Of a stretch of 63,876 nt of DNA, positions 18,791 through 27,056 are shown in pieces. A program made the translations under genes and the position numbers. Numbering within the stretch: the first letter of the stretch is position 1; every line of letters begins with the position of its first letter. The stretch is from the NCBI GenBank assembly GCA_964613745.1, contig CAZTJA010000009.1, forward strand, positions 1-63,876. The letters are read 5' to 3'. The notes under the pieces are model-generated. The model ran no database searches, was not told the origin of the DNA, and saw only the letters and a program-made list of their open reading frames with translations. Source of the DNA: CAZTJA01 sp964613745. Lineage in GTDB: Bacteria > Desulfobacterota > Desulfomonilia > Desulfomonilales > Desulfomonilaceae.

Positions 18791-19594
18791 TCACTTGAAA
18801 TGTGCTCCTGTGCACGAGGACAAGAATTCTTCGGGATCTAATTCATCTCTTATCCCTAGTCTCGTGAGACAGAAATCAAATTTTACCGGGTCTTCCGGAG
18901 ACAAGCACCTGAATGCTCGCGTCACTTCCAGAGCTGATTTTAAATCAGCAGGCTTCCGTCGTGTCAATTTAAGCCTTAGACTGATGCGGCTCATGTGAAC
19001 ATCCAACGGTACTACAAGCTTCGAGGGACTTACGCCCATCCAGCCGCCCGGATCGACTTCATCCTCACGGATCATCCAGCGCAAATAGAGGTGCAGTCGT
19101 TTGCATGCACTGCCCAACTCCGGCTTGGGAAGAAGGCTTCGCGGACGATCCGGAAATGGTGATGACAGGAGTTCCACAAAGTGGATCAGCCCAGGGACCG
19201 TATCATCATCCACTTTGCTCATTCCTGAACTGAAACATTCTCCCAAAGATCCATAGCGTATTAATACACAACGTATTCCCTCTAGAAAATAGGCGAACTC
19301 CAGACCGGTGGTGAAACGATACTTGAAATTCCGAAATAGTTCGATGAAGTCTTTGAGTTCATTCGAGAGGATAAATTCCCTAGGTCGGCACATACGTGAA
19401 AGGACATCAGACACGCTGCGCAAGATTAGTTTAACATTTCCGTACGCAAGAGATGAAGCGATTAGACCAACAACTTCTCGATCCAGAGGGTCTGAGTACT
19501 TGTAAAGGAATTCTAAAGGGTCCGGATGCACGTATTCACGTCTGTTGTATTTGGAATAGAGTTCGCAAAGATTTGGATTCAGGTCATGTACCAT
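18791..19594 (-). CDS. TIGR02757 (DUF2400) family protein
   Basis: The protein has 267 residues. Characteristic features are the N-terminal Y-x4-Y-V-H-P-D-P-L-E-F segment, D-R-E-V-V-G-L-I-A-S-S-L-A-Y-G-N-V, M-x-R-W-M-I-R and V-D-P-G-G-W, and a C-terminal V-P-L-D-V-H-x-x-R region. The family is widespread in anaerobes and Bacteroidetes; its function is not established, although the fold has been compared with helix-hairpin-helix DNA glycosylases. The gene converges on the TSUP gene and lies 9 bases after the acyl-CoA ligase gene, probably in one transcript with it. Confidence 0.85.
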   Translation of the reverse strand: MVHDLNPNLCELYSKYNRREYVHPDPLEFLYKYSDPLDREVVGLIASSLAYGNVKLILRSVSDVLSRMCRPREFILSNELKDFIELFRNFKYRFTTGLEFAYFLEGIRCVLIRYGSLGECFSSGMSKVDDDTVPGLIHFVELLSSPFPDRPRSLLPKPELGSACKRLHLYLRWMIREDEVDPGGWMGVSPSKLVVPLDVHMSRISLRLKLTRRKPADLKSALEVTRAFRCLSPEDPVKFDFCLTRLGIRDELDPEEFLSSCTGAHFK

Positions 19595-19603
19595 CGGGAT
19601 CTC

Positions 19604-21253
19604 TTACAGTTCCGCTCTAATGAGTTTCTTATTAATTTTGCCTACACTCGTCTTAGGAACTGAATCGACGAAGATGAATTCATCCGGAACCGACCATTTT
19701 GATATAAGACCTTCTTCAACAAACTGCATCAGGAAATCTTTGAGATCATTCTGAGTCAATTCACCCTTTCGTGACTCCTGAAGTACAACCAATGCAACCG
19801 GCCTTTCGCCCCAACGCTCATCATATTTTCCAACCACCGCTGATTCGAGTACCGCAGGATTTCTACTTAAAAGGCTTTCCAACAACAAAGATGAAACCCA
19901 CTCACCTCCGGTTTTAATTACATCCTTCAATCGGTCTTTAATTTGAACATATCCGTCCGGATCGATCACGGCCACATCGTTTGTATGCAAAAAGCCGTCT
20001 TTCCAGAGTTCCTCGGATTTTTCAGGCTCATTGAAATACCCTTGAGTGCACCATGGAGTCCTGACGATCAATTCCCCTTGCGAGACCCCATCATGGGGCA
20101 AACTATTGCCGTCTTCGGATTCGAGAAGCAATTGAACGAATGGTACGGGAAAACCGGTTTTCGTACGGTAATCCACCTGCATATCCAAGTCCCATTCCAT
20201 CATATGCGGCTTCAGAGTAGCCAGAGTTAAGATGGGGCAGGTTTCCGACATTCCGTAGCCGTGAAAAAGATCTATTCCCAAACTAAGAGCTTTGAGAGCT
20301 AGACCCTTTGTGAGTGCCATACCACCCGTGTTCATCTTCAATTTGCTGAAATCAACGGATTTTGCATTAGGGTGGTTTATTAACATGTGTAGGATGGTGG
20401 AAACACAATGCGTAAAAGTTACTTTTTCGTCCTGAATAAGCTTCAGAGCCGTCTCCGGCTGAAACCGTCCCGGGTAGACCTGCTTGGCTCCAATGAGAGT
20501 TGCCACATACGGAAATCCCCATGCATGCACATGGAACATCGCAGTCATCGGCATATACACGTCCCCCGACTGAAATCGTCCCGGAGCGGTATACGCGGAG
20601 ACGGCAGTAGCTACAGCCAATGTATGCAAGACGAGTTGTCTGTGGCTGAAGTAGACCCCTTTAGGATTACCCGTCGTCCCGGTGGTATAAAATAGAGTGG
20701 CTTGAGCGTTTTCGTCGAAATCCGGAAATTCGAAATTCGGGTCTGCCCCATCTATCATGTTTTCATATTCGGCAGCGAACTGCATAGAATGTTCAGGAGT
20801 CTCCGCTTCATCTCGGATCAAAATAAATTCACGCACGGACCCCAATTGCGGAGCTATTTCTTCCAGAATCGGTATGAACTCACTGTTCGCCATCACAATC
20901 GAATCCTCTGCATGATTCATCGTGTAGAGAATTTGGTCGGAAGATAACCTTACGTTGACTGTATGCAAAATCGCTCCCATCATCGGAATTGCGAAAAATA
21001 GTTCAAGGTAGCGATGAGTATCCCAATCCATGACGGCCACCGTATCACCGGGCTTCACCCCCATTCTTTCTAGAGCGGAGCAAAGCCGTCTGATACGCTC
21101 AAACATCTGTGCGTAAGTGATTCGGACAAGATCCTTGTAAACTATTTCCTGGTTGGGAGCATAACTTACACCTGATTCAAGAATTCTCTTAATTAACAGC
21201 TGATAGTTGTAAGCAGAGTTCGTGATCGGTATTTTTTTGATTTTCTTCAACAA
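19604..21253 (-). CDS. Acyl-CoA synthetase (medium/long-chain fatty acid-CoA ligase)
   Basis: An AMP-forming ligase of 549 residues. The P-loop motif L-F-Y-T-T-G-T-T-G-N-P-K-G-V, the A5 motif G-Y-G-M-S-E-T, the hinge D-R-x-K-D-V-I-K-T-G-G-E-W-V-S and the C-terminal catalytic lysine region K-T-S-V-G-K-I-N-K-K are all present. The sequence resembles the AlkK-type medium-chain group. It would activate fatty or aromatic acids for degradation. It begins with TTG preceded by AAGGA. There are no beta-oxidation genes beside it. Confidence 0.92.
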   Translation of the reverse strand: MLKKIKKIPITNSAYNYQLLIKRILESGVSYAPNQEIVYKDLVRITYAQMFERIRRLCSALERMGVKPGDTVAVMDWDTHRYLELFFAIPMMGAILHTVNVRLSSDQILYTMNHAEDSIVMANSEFIPILEEIAPQLGSVREFILIRDEAETPEHSMQFAAEYENMIDGADPNFEFPDFDENAQATLFYTTGTTGNPKGVYFSHRQLVLHTLAVATAVSAYTAPGRFQSGDVYMPMTAMFHVHAWGFPYVATLIGAKQVYPGRFQPETALKLIQDEKVTFTHCVSTILHMLINHPNAKSVDFSKLKMNTGGMALTKGLALKALSLGIDLFHGYGMSETCPILTLATLKPHMMEWDLDMQVDYRTKTGFPVPFVQLLLESEDGNSLPHDGVSQGELIVRTPWCTQGYFNEPEKSEELWKDGFLHTNDVAVIDPDGYVQIKDRLKDVIKTGGEWVSSLLLESLLSRNPAVLESAVVGKYDERWGERPVALVVLQESRKGELTQNDLKDFLMQFVEEGLISKWSVPDEFIFVDSVPKTSVGKINKKLIRAEL

Positions 21254-21367
21254 CGAATCCTTTCAGAATGTGAAGTCGTACAAAGACATTTGGGTTGAAT
21301 TAAAATCAATGCAAGAGTATACAGAGCGGCATCATCAAACCATACTAACGATAATCGGGCCTATGAT

Positions 21368-22192
21368 ATGAAACTTTACGACAAAGTTGAAGAAACTGCG
21401 GCTTTTCTGAACAACTTCGTGACCCAACCACCGCAAGCGGCGATAATTCTAGGTACGGGTTTAAGCGGTACCGTCGATCTTATGAATATCAGTCACAAAG
21501 TACCCTATTCGGAAATTCCGCACTTTCCGGTCTCAACAGTTAAAGGACATGATGGAAATCTGCTGATCGGCAGTTTTGCGGATGTCCTTATTGTCGCTAT
21601 GCAGGGCCGTTTTCACTACTATGAAGGATACTCCCCGGAAGAAATTACATTTCCTGTACGTGTGTTTAGAAGATTAGGTTGCTCAGTGCTGATAATCAAC
21701 AGTGCATGCGGAGGACTCAAGGAAAACTTACATGCCGGAGACATCATGGTAGTAACCGATCATATCGGTCTCTTCTGTCCTAATCCATTAAGAGGTCTCA
21801 CCGACAATCGATTAGGTGACCGATTCCCCGACATGAGTAAACCTTATTGTCATAATTTAATAGATTCAGCGGCAAGCGCAGCCGAAGATCTCGATATTCC
21901 GGTCATGAAGGGAGTTTACGCGTACGTTCCGGGTCCTAGTATGGAAACTCGAGCTGAAACTGCAGTATTGAAGCTCCTCGGAGCTGATACGGTCGGAATG
22001 AGCACCGTACCTGAGGTCATCACGGCAGTCCAGGTGGGATTTAGGACTCTCGTTTTTGCAGTTATTACCAACGTGAATGTTCCCGATTCTATGGAACCTG
22101 TTTCACTTGAACAGGTGATCGCAGTGGCTGATGCAAGCCAACCAAGATTATTGTCGTTAATGAAAGAAACTCTGAAACGAGCTTCATTGTGA
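21368..22192 (+). CDS. Purine nucleoside phosphorylase (trimeric PNP / MTIP family)
   Basis: This 274-residue enzyme splits a purine nucleoside with phosphate. It matches the low-molecular-weight trimeric family: I-L-G-T-G-L-S-G, V-K-G-H-D-G-N-L, M-Q-G-R-F-H-Y-Y-E-G-Y, N-S-A-C-G-G-L, D-H-I-G-L-F-C-P-N-P-L-R-G, the glutamate in G-P-S-M-E-T-R-A-E, G-M-S-T-V-P-E-V and the base-contacting Asn in I-T-N-V-N. The next gene overlaps by four bases and encodes a nucleoside deaminase, so the physiological substrate is probably an inosine-type product such as 5'-methylthioinosine or 5'-deoxyinosine. Confidence 0.92.
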   Translation: MKLYDKVEETAAFLNNFVTQPPQAAIILGTGLSGTVDLMNISHKVPYSEIPHFPVSTVKGHDGNLLIGSFADVLIVAMQGRFHYYEGYSPEEITFPVRVFRRLGCSVLIINSACGGLKENLHAGDIMVVTDHIGLFCPNPLRGLTDNRLGDRFPDMSKPYCHNLIDSAASAAEDLDIPVMKGVYAYVPGPSMETRAETAVLKLLGADTVGMSTVPEVITAVQVGFRTLVFAVITNVNVPDSMEPVSLEQVIAVADASQPRLLSLMKETLKRASL

Positions 22193-23538
22193 CTGAACTT
22201 CTGGAACAGACGATCATTCTAAAAAATGGTTCTATTCTCCTGGATCCAAAATTCGGGATTGTGCGTGACAATTCTGAAGTGGTAATTCGGAACGGCGTTA
22301 CCGAGTCAATCGGATTCAACAATCCTCCCCAGAACGGAACAGATCACGTTGAAAGAGGAGAAGACCGAGCTCTTGTTATTGACTGCACTAATTGCCTCAT
22401 CATGCCTGGTCTGATCAATGCACATACCCACGCAGCAATGAGCCTGTTTAGAGGGTTTGCAGATGACCTCCCTCTGGAAACATGGTTGCAGAAATACATT
22501 TTTCCGGCTGAAGGCGCCTGTGTCAATCCGGAATTCGTGTATTTGGGAACGAGAATTGCCGCAGCGGAAATGGTCCTATCGGGTACTACGACATTTGCCG
22601 ACGGATATTTTTTTATGGAAGAGTCCGCTAGAGCATCCCAGGAGGTTGGGATCAGGAGCGTATGCGCCCAAGGCATCCTTGATTTCGGGGTTCCCGATTG
22701 TGAACCAGGGAGATGGCAGCAACGCCTGGATCGATTTCTCAAGAATTGTCCTCAACATGAGCTCATTACTCCCGCGATTTTCATCCACTCTCCATATACC
22801 TGTAGTCCGGAAACATTTCGAGAGGCGGTAGCCGTTGCACGACAAAATGGACTGCGAATTTTTTCACATATTTCCGAAACCGCCGGTGAAGTGGCAAACC
22901 ATAAAGAAAAGTATGGAATGTCACCCATCAGGCATTTAGAAACGCTTGATGTTTTGGGGGACGACTTTACCATTGTTCACGCTGTGCACATTGATTCGGA
23001 CGATATATCAGTTTTGAAGACCACCGGTACCAGCGTTGTACATTGCCCTGAATGCAACATGAAATTAGCATCAGGTATTAGTCCTGTTTCAGAACTTTTG
23101 GCGAATGATGTTTGCGTTGCTATTGGAACCGATGGGCCGGCGAGCAACAACAATCTCGATATTATAGAAGAAATCCGGACAGCTTCTTTGCTGGCTAAAT
23201 TGTCCCAGAATAATCCTGAAGCCCTTGGTGCGCGAGAAGTCGTTAAAATGGCTACGGTAAGTGGGGCCAAAGCGTTAGGATTGAGAAACAGCTTTGGAGT
23301 GATTGAGCAGGGCTCTTCTGCGGACATGATCGTCATCGATCTGAGCAAACCTCATTTGTCCCCTGTCTTTGATCCGATATCTCATTTGGTGTTTGCGGCC
23401 CGTGGATCGGATGTAAGGGACGTGATCATTGACGGTAAGCTGGTGGTTTCCAACGGAATGCTGACAACAATCAACCTAGGTTCTCTGTTGGAAGAAGCTC
23501 GGTCATTTTCGTGTAACATACTGAAATCGATAACTTAG
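22189..23538 (+). CDS. MTA/SAH/5'-deoxyadenosine deaminase (amidohydrolase)
   Basis: A metal-dependent amidohydrolase of 449 residues in the MtaD/DadD/MqnX group. Metal and substrate motifs are N-A-H-T-H-A-A-M-S-L-F-R-G, S-P-Y-T-C-S-P-E, H-I-S-E-T-A-G-E-V, a His in F-T-I-V-H-A-V-H, and the C-terminal T-D-G-P-A-S-N-N-N-L-D. It deaminates an adenosine-like nucleoside to the inosine form. It starts with GTG inside the stop of the PNP gene (GTGA). Deamination followed by phosphorolysis is the route known in Pseudomonas for methylthioadenosine. An aminofutalosine deaminase (MqnX) role is the main alternative. Confidence 0.88.
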   Translation: MTELLEQTIILKNGSILLDPKFGIVRDNSEVVIRNGVTESIGFNNPPQNGTDHVERGEDRALVIDCTNCLIMPGLINAHTHAAMSLFRGFADDLPLETWLQKYIFPAEGACVNPEFVYLGTRIAAAEMVLSGTTTFADGYFFMEESARASQEVGIRSVCAQGILDFGVPDCEPGRWQQRLDRFLKNCPQHELITPAIFIHSPYTCSPETFREAVAVARQNGLRIFSHISETAGEVANHKEKYGMSPIRHLETLDVLGDDFTIVHAVHIDSDDISVLKTTGTSVVHCPECNMKLASGISPVSELLANDVCVAIGTDGPASNNNLDIIEEIRTASLLAKLSQNNPEALGAREVVKMATVSGAKALGLRNSFGVIEQGSSADMIVIDLSKPHLSPVFDPISHLVFAARGSDVRDVIIDGKLVVSNGMLTTINLGSLLEEARSFSCNILKSIT

Positions 23539-23546
23539 GACAGCAC

Positions 23547-24590
23547 ATGACCAAAAAGATAACTTACAAGGATGCAGGCGTAGATATAGAATTGGCCGAT
23601 CGGGTTTTAGGTTCGCTGTCGGATGAGCTTAAGTCCACGTTTCGCCCGGAGGTGATCGGCAAAATGGGCGGGTTCGCGGCAATGTTTAGGCCGAACCTGA
23701 AATCTATGAAAGATCCTCTTCTTGTATCGGCTACGGATGGAGTCGGCACCAAGCTAAAAATTGCCTTTATGGCTGACGTTCATGATACGGTGGGAATTGA
23801 TCTTGTAGCCATGAATGTGAACGATCTTCTCGTTTGCGGTGCCGAACCATTATTCTTTCTGGACTATTTCGCGACGGGAACAATCCGAGAAAATATAATG
23901 CGAAGAGTGGTTTCGGGAATAACCGCCGGCTGCCGAATTGCGGGCTGCGCTCTTATCGGTGGTGAAACGGCAGAAATGCCGGACTTTTATGCCGTCGGGG
24001 AATATGACTTGGCAGGTTTTTGTGTGGGAATGGTGGACGGCGAAAAGATGATCGATGGATCAAAGATTGTCGCAGGTGACGGCATCATAGGTCTGGAATC
24101 ATCGGGTCTGCACAGCAACGGATTTAGTCTCGTACGCAAAGTTTTTCTTGAAGTCAAGAAATACAACCTGGACTCCCTGTTTCCCGAATTCGGAAGAACA
24201 TTGGCAGAGGAACTTCTCACTCCAACGCGGATCTATGTAAAACCTGTACTGAATCTGCTGAAATTAATAGAAGTCAAAGGTATGGCACACATCACGGGTG
24301 GCGGTTTCATCGGTAACATTCCGAGAATTCTACCGAGTAATTGTGGTGTCAAGATCAACACCAATGCGTGGCGCCCCTCCCCGATATTTAATCTGTTGCA
24401 GAGAGATTCGGGTCTAGGCGAGGCGGATATGTTCCACACGTTCAACATGGGAATCGGTTTCATTCTTGTGGTTGCCAAGAATAAAATAGACGAAGCTCTC
24501 TCGTTATTGTCGGAAATGGGAGTAGCGGCTAAAATGATAGGAGAAGTCGAGGAGAGGACCGGCGACATCGCAGTAGATTTAGTGCATTAG
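23547..24590 (+). CDS. purM: Phosphoribosylformylglycinamidine cyclo-ligase
   Basis: AIR synthetase, the fifth step of purine synthesis, 347 residues. The markers are Y-K-D-A-G-V-D-I at the N-terminus, A-T-D-G-V-G-T-K-L-K, M-N-V-N-D-L-L-V-C-G-A-E-P-L-F-F-L-D-Y, G-G-E-T-A-E-M-P, G-L-E-S-S-G-L-H-S-N-G-F-S-L-V-R and H-I-T-G-G-G-F. The start is eight bases after the deaminase gene, so salvage and de novo purine genes share a transcript. Confidence 0.97.
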   Translation: MTKKITYKDAGVDIELADRVLGSLSDELKSTFRPEVIGKMGGFAAMFRPNLKSMKDPLLVSATDGVGTKLKIAFMADVHDTVGIDLVAMNVNDLLVCGAEPLFFLDYFATGTIRENIMRRVVSGITAGCRIAGCALIGGETAEMPDFYAVGEYDLAGFCVGMVDGEKMIDGSKIVAGDGIIGLESSGLHSNGFSLVRKVFLEVKKYNLDSLFPEFGRTLAEELLTPTRIYVKPVLNLLKLIEVKGMAHITGGGFIGNIPRILPSNCGVKINTNAWRPSPIFNLLQRDSGLGEADMFHTFNMGIGFILVVAKNKIDEALSLLSEMGVAAKMIGEVEERTGDIAVDLVH

Positions 24591-24675
24591 AAGTTCAGGA
24601 TTTAATTGTTCATGTCGTAATACGAGGTTCGTGGCCGCGTTCTTATTCATAATTGTTTTTATAGGGGGAACGAGA

Positions 24676-25080
24676 ATGTCCATCAGTTTACTTTTTACGG
24701 CAGCTTTATTCGCCTGCGGTGCGGTGGCTCTTGCCAATGCCGCGTCTAATGAGTCCATTCCCCGAATTACAAAAGAAGAAGCCAAAGCAATGTTGGGAAG
24801 CCCGGAGCTGGTTGTAGTGGACGTGCGAAAGCCATCGGATTGGGATGCGGCGGAGCACAAGATTCCCGGTGCTCAACGTCGGGAGCCCGCCAAGGTAGCG
24901 CAATGGATGAACGACTTTTCCCGAGACAAGACATTAGTCTTGTATTGCAGTTGAACCGATGAAGCTACCAGTGCCCGTGTGGCACAGGAAATGAGAATTA
25001 ATGGTTTCAACAAAGCTTTTGCACTTAAAGGCGGCTGGAAAGAATGGCAGGATTCACAGTACCCGATTGAATTAAAGTAA
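24676..25080 (+). CDS. Exported rhodanese, probable selenoprotein (in-frame TGA = Sec93)
   Basis: A 134-codon gene with a signal peptide (residues 1-21, ending A-L-A-N-A) and one rhodanese domain: V-V-V-D-V-R-K-P-S-D-W, the active-site loop, then K-A-F-A-L-K-G-G-W. The loop reads L-Y-C-S-(TGA)-T-D-E-A-T-S-A-R-V-A. The TGA at 24952-24954 replaces the second Cys of a C-S-C motif that I recall from related rhodaneses. Thirty-nine more codons of good rhodanese sequence continue in frame to TAA at 25078. A hairpin starts 13 bases after the TGA, where bacterial SECIS elements lie. Selenocysteine insertion is therefore the best reading; a nonsense-mutated pseudogene is the alternative. GGGGGAA precedes the ATG at 24676, in preference to a GTG 15 codons earlier. 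Confidence 0.8.
24968..24988 (+). promoter_or_regulatory. Candidate bacterial SECIS hairpin
   Basis: Arms 24968-24975 and 24981-24988 pair by five consecutive base pairs next to a five-base loop (CGUGU), then an A-A mismatch, then two more G-C pairs. It begins 13 bases after the in-frame TGA. SelB-bound bacterial SECIS loops sit at a similar distance and carry G and U in the apical loop. Confidence 0.6.
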
Positions 25081-25116
25081 TATTCGGCATGCGGAAAGTC
25101 ACCGCATGCCCAAATC

Positions 25117-25452
25117 TCAGGTCTTCGATTCACGATGTCCAAGCATAACGAGTTTGTGCTCAATTGCTTCGTCCAGCTTTGCCGACCAATCTCGCCACTC
25201 AGCTCTTAGCTCATCCAATCTGTTTGATAAGCTGTGCAATTCCGGAGTGCCTCCGTTCGTAAAACGGCCTTTTATCTCGGAGAGTCGTTCAGTTATGGTT
25301 CTTACATCAGACTTTAGCTCGCGCATTTTGCCTAAAATCTGTTCTTCCTTGCACGTCAAAACCATATTGGGAGAGCACACATTGCAAGATTCACCCGTAT
25401 CATGAGTCACGTGTACGCAGTCACAAGTGGTGTCGTATACACTAGTATTCAT
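25117..25452 (-). CDS. Small Cys-containing coiled-coil protein, unknown function
   Basis: I do not recognise this protein. The chosen start at 25452 has GGAGG seven bases upstream and gives 111 residues. The first third is Cys-rich (T-C-D-C-V-H, then S-C-N-V-C, then a further Cys before K-E-E-Q), which could bind a metal. The remainder is charged and strongly helical, compatible with a coiled coil. There is no export signal. It converges on the rhodanese gene. Confidence 0.6.
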   Translation of the reverse strand: MNTSVYDTTCDCVHVTHDTGESCNVCSPNMVLTCKEEQILGKMRELKSDVRTITERLSEIKGRFTNGGTPELHSLSNRLDELRAEWRDWSAKLDEAIEHKLVMLGHRESKT

Positions 25453-25636
25453 TATTGGACCTCCATCATGAGTCACCATTGAACCATCTAGTCGGAGCAT
25501 ATAAAAACTCAACTCGTTTATTCAGATGCACGAATAGTCGATGCAATTCAGATCGATGAAAAAAAGAGCACAATGAGGGTGGAATCAATCAGTGGAACAT
25601 CGAGATGGCATCCAAGAGGTTATTAGAAAGTGTTAA

Positions 25637-25891
25637 TTAATAGCGTCCTAAAATGTGATCCACTAACGTATTGGTCAATTCGTGAAAGATTACCTTATAA
25701 CCTCCCGGCCATGTATGTTGTATGGGAGCCGGTGGCACATATCCATAGAATACTTGGGGCTGAGGAGTACCGGGTTGTGCTATGGGCTGCGCGGCAGGCA
25801 ATTGTTTTGACGGAAAATTTTCTGCAAACACACTGCCTACTATTAATCCTAGAATACAAAGCAGCATTAAAATCGTTTTAAATAATTTCAT
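25637..25891 (-). CDS. Small exported Pro/Gln-rich protein
   Basis: An 84-residue protein with a textbook signal peptide (residues 1-23, ending G-S-V-F-A-E) and a Shine-Dalgarno GGAGGTGA ending four bases before the ATG. The mature part is rich in Pro, Gln, Ala and Tyr (A-Q-P-I-A-Q-P-G-T-P-Q-P-Q-V-F-Y-G-Y-V-P-P-A-P). No known domain. It belongs in style with the other small low-complexity exported proteins of this window. Confidence 0.65.
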   Translation of the reverse strand: MKLFKTILMLLCILGLIVGSVFAENFPSKQLPAAQPIAQPGTPQPQVFYGYVPPAPIQHTWPGGYKVIFHELTNTLVDHILGRY

Positions 25892-26019
25892 GAAATCACC
25901 TCCGGCCGCTTGAATTTTACCTTGAACCTAGTACAAAAGGCAAGAAATTCCGTTCGCTCCGAATGTATTTGACTGAACTTCTTTTCGAGTCTCATTCGTA
26001 TGTGAGTCGTGGAGCATAT

Positions 26020-26979
26020 ATGCAGCCGGACACATCCAGTTCGATAAAAAAAGAGTTGGTTTCCTGTGACTTATGCGGCTCAGATGATCAAGAGCTTTTA
26101 TATTCAATTGTGGATCATATAAGTCTGGATGAATATCATCTTGTAAACTGCACCTGCGGTATGGCGTTTGTAAATCCGATGCCTCTCGAAAATGAAATTC
26201 CGAGGCTTTATCCCACCCACTATTTGAAGGATAAAGATGATCAAACGGGCCTTTATTCGAAAATGATTGATTATCTTCCGTCCAAACCCGGAAAATTGCT
26301 CGACATAGGTTGTGGTAGAGGAGACTTCATTCACGAGACGAGAACCAGAGGCTGGGCTGCTGAAGGCGTAGATTTGATCGACTGGGGGAATCCGCATGGA
26401 GTGAAGATACACTTAGGTGATTTTTCGGAAATGCAACTGCCTCAAGGTACATACGATGTTACTACTGCATGGTCTTCTCTGGAGCACGTGAGAAAACCAT
26501 CGCTCTTTTTCCTGCAATCTTCACTTCTTTTGAAACCAGGCGGATTTTTCATCTTCATAGTCCCAAATTTCATGGCTCCGGGCATGAGGTATTGCTGCAC
26601 TCAGGATGTACCGAGGCATCTATGGCTGTTCAGTCCAATTGCAATACATCTCTATGCAGAGAAATTCGGATTTATAGTTTCCAACATATATCATGATGAT
26701 TCAATTTACACGTGCTACCCTTTCGGAATGGTTCGGTATGGTTTGAGTCGAACAAAGAGTCGGAAATGTCACGATTATGAGAACAGATCAGTGGCAATGT
26801 TACAGCACTTGAGCTTTAGAGATAATTATTCAAATTGGATCAAGGACGTTCTAAAAACACTTCCATTGAAAGATATTTTCATTGACGCAATTGATTTGGG
26901 CATCGGGGTAGTATTGGCAAAACTTTCCAAATACTTGAGGAATTATGGGATGATTACTGTGGTTCTACGGAAAACCTAA
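26020..26979 (+). CDS. Class I SAM-dependent methyltransferase with N-terminal zinc-site region
   Basis: The protein has 319 residues from ATG 26020, chosen because GGAG lies five bases upstream. The N-terminus has C-D-L-C-G and C-T-C-G-M-A-F, a zinc-knuckle arrangement common in sugar and small-molecule methyltransferases. Motif I is L-L-D-I-G-C-G-R-G-D-F, and the later S-L-E-H-V and L-K-P-G-G segments are typical. A glycosyltransferase, an SGNH protein and a flippase-like protein follow, which suggests a role in modifying a surface glycan or glycolipid. Confidence 0.85.
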   Translation: MQPDTSSSIKKELVSCDLCGSDDQELLYSIVDHISLDEYHLVNCTCGMAFVNPMPLENEIPRLYPTHYLKDKDDQTGLYSKMIDYLPSKPGKLLDIGCGRGDFIHETRTRGWAAEGVDLIDWGNPHGVKIHLGDFSEMQLPQGTYDVTTAWSSLEHVRKPSLFFLQSSLLLKPGGFFIFIVPNFMAPGMRYCCTQDVPRHLWLFSPIAIHLYAEKFGFIVSNIYHDDSIYTCYPFGMVRYGLSRTKSRKCHDYENRSVAMLQHLSFRDNYSNWIKDVLKTLPLKDIFIDAIDLGIGVVLAKLSKYLRNYGMITVVLRKT

Positions 26980-27056
26980 GAGCTGCCGATGTTCTCCAAC
27001 TACCAATATCGCCTGGATTTATGATCTCTATCAATCACCCGGAATAAACATCAATT

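Noticed and set aside
24631..24954. Rhodanese read as a complete 107-residue protein ending at the TGA
   Set aside because: Termination would remove the end of the active-site loop and the conserved G-G-W region, both of which are present in frame after the TGA. The GTG start at 24631 also lacks a good ribosome-binding site.
24676..25080. Rhodanese as a pseudogene
   Set aside because: Possible, but there is only one defect, it is TGA at the expected catalytic position, and a SECIS-like hairpin follows. Kept as the alternative rather than the call.
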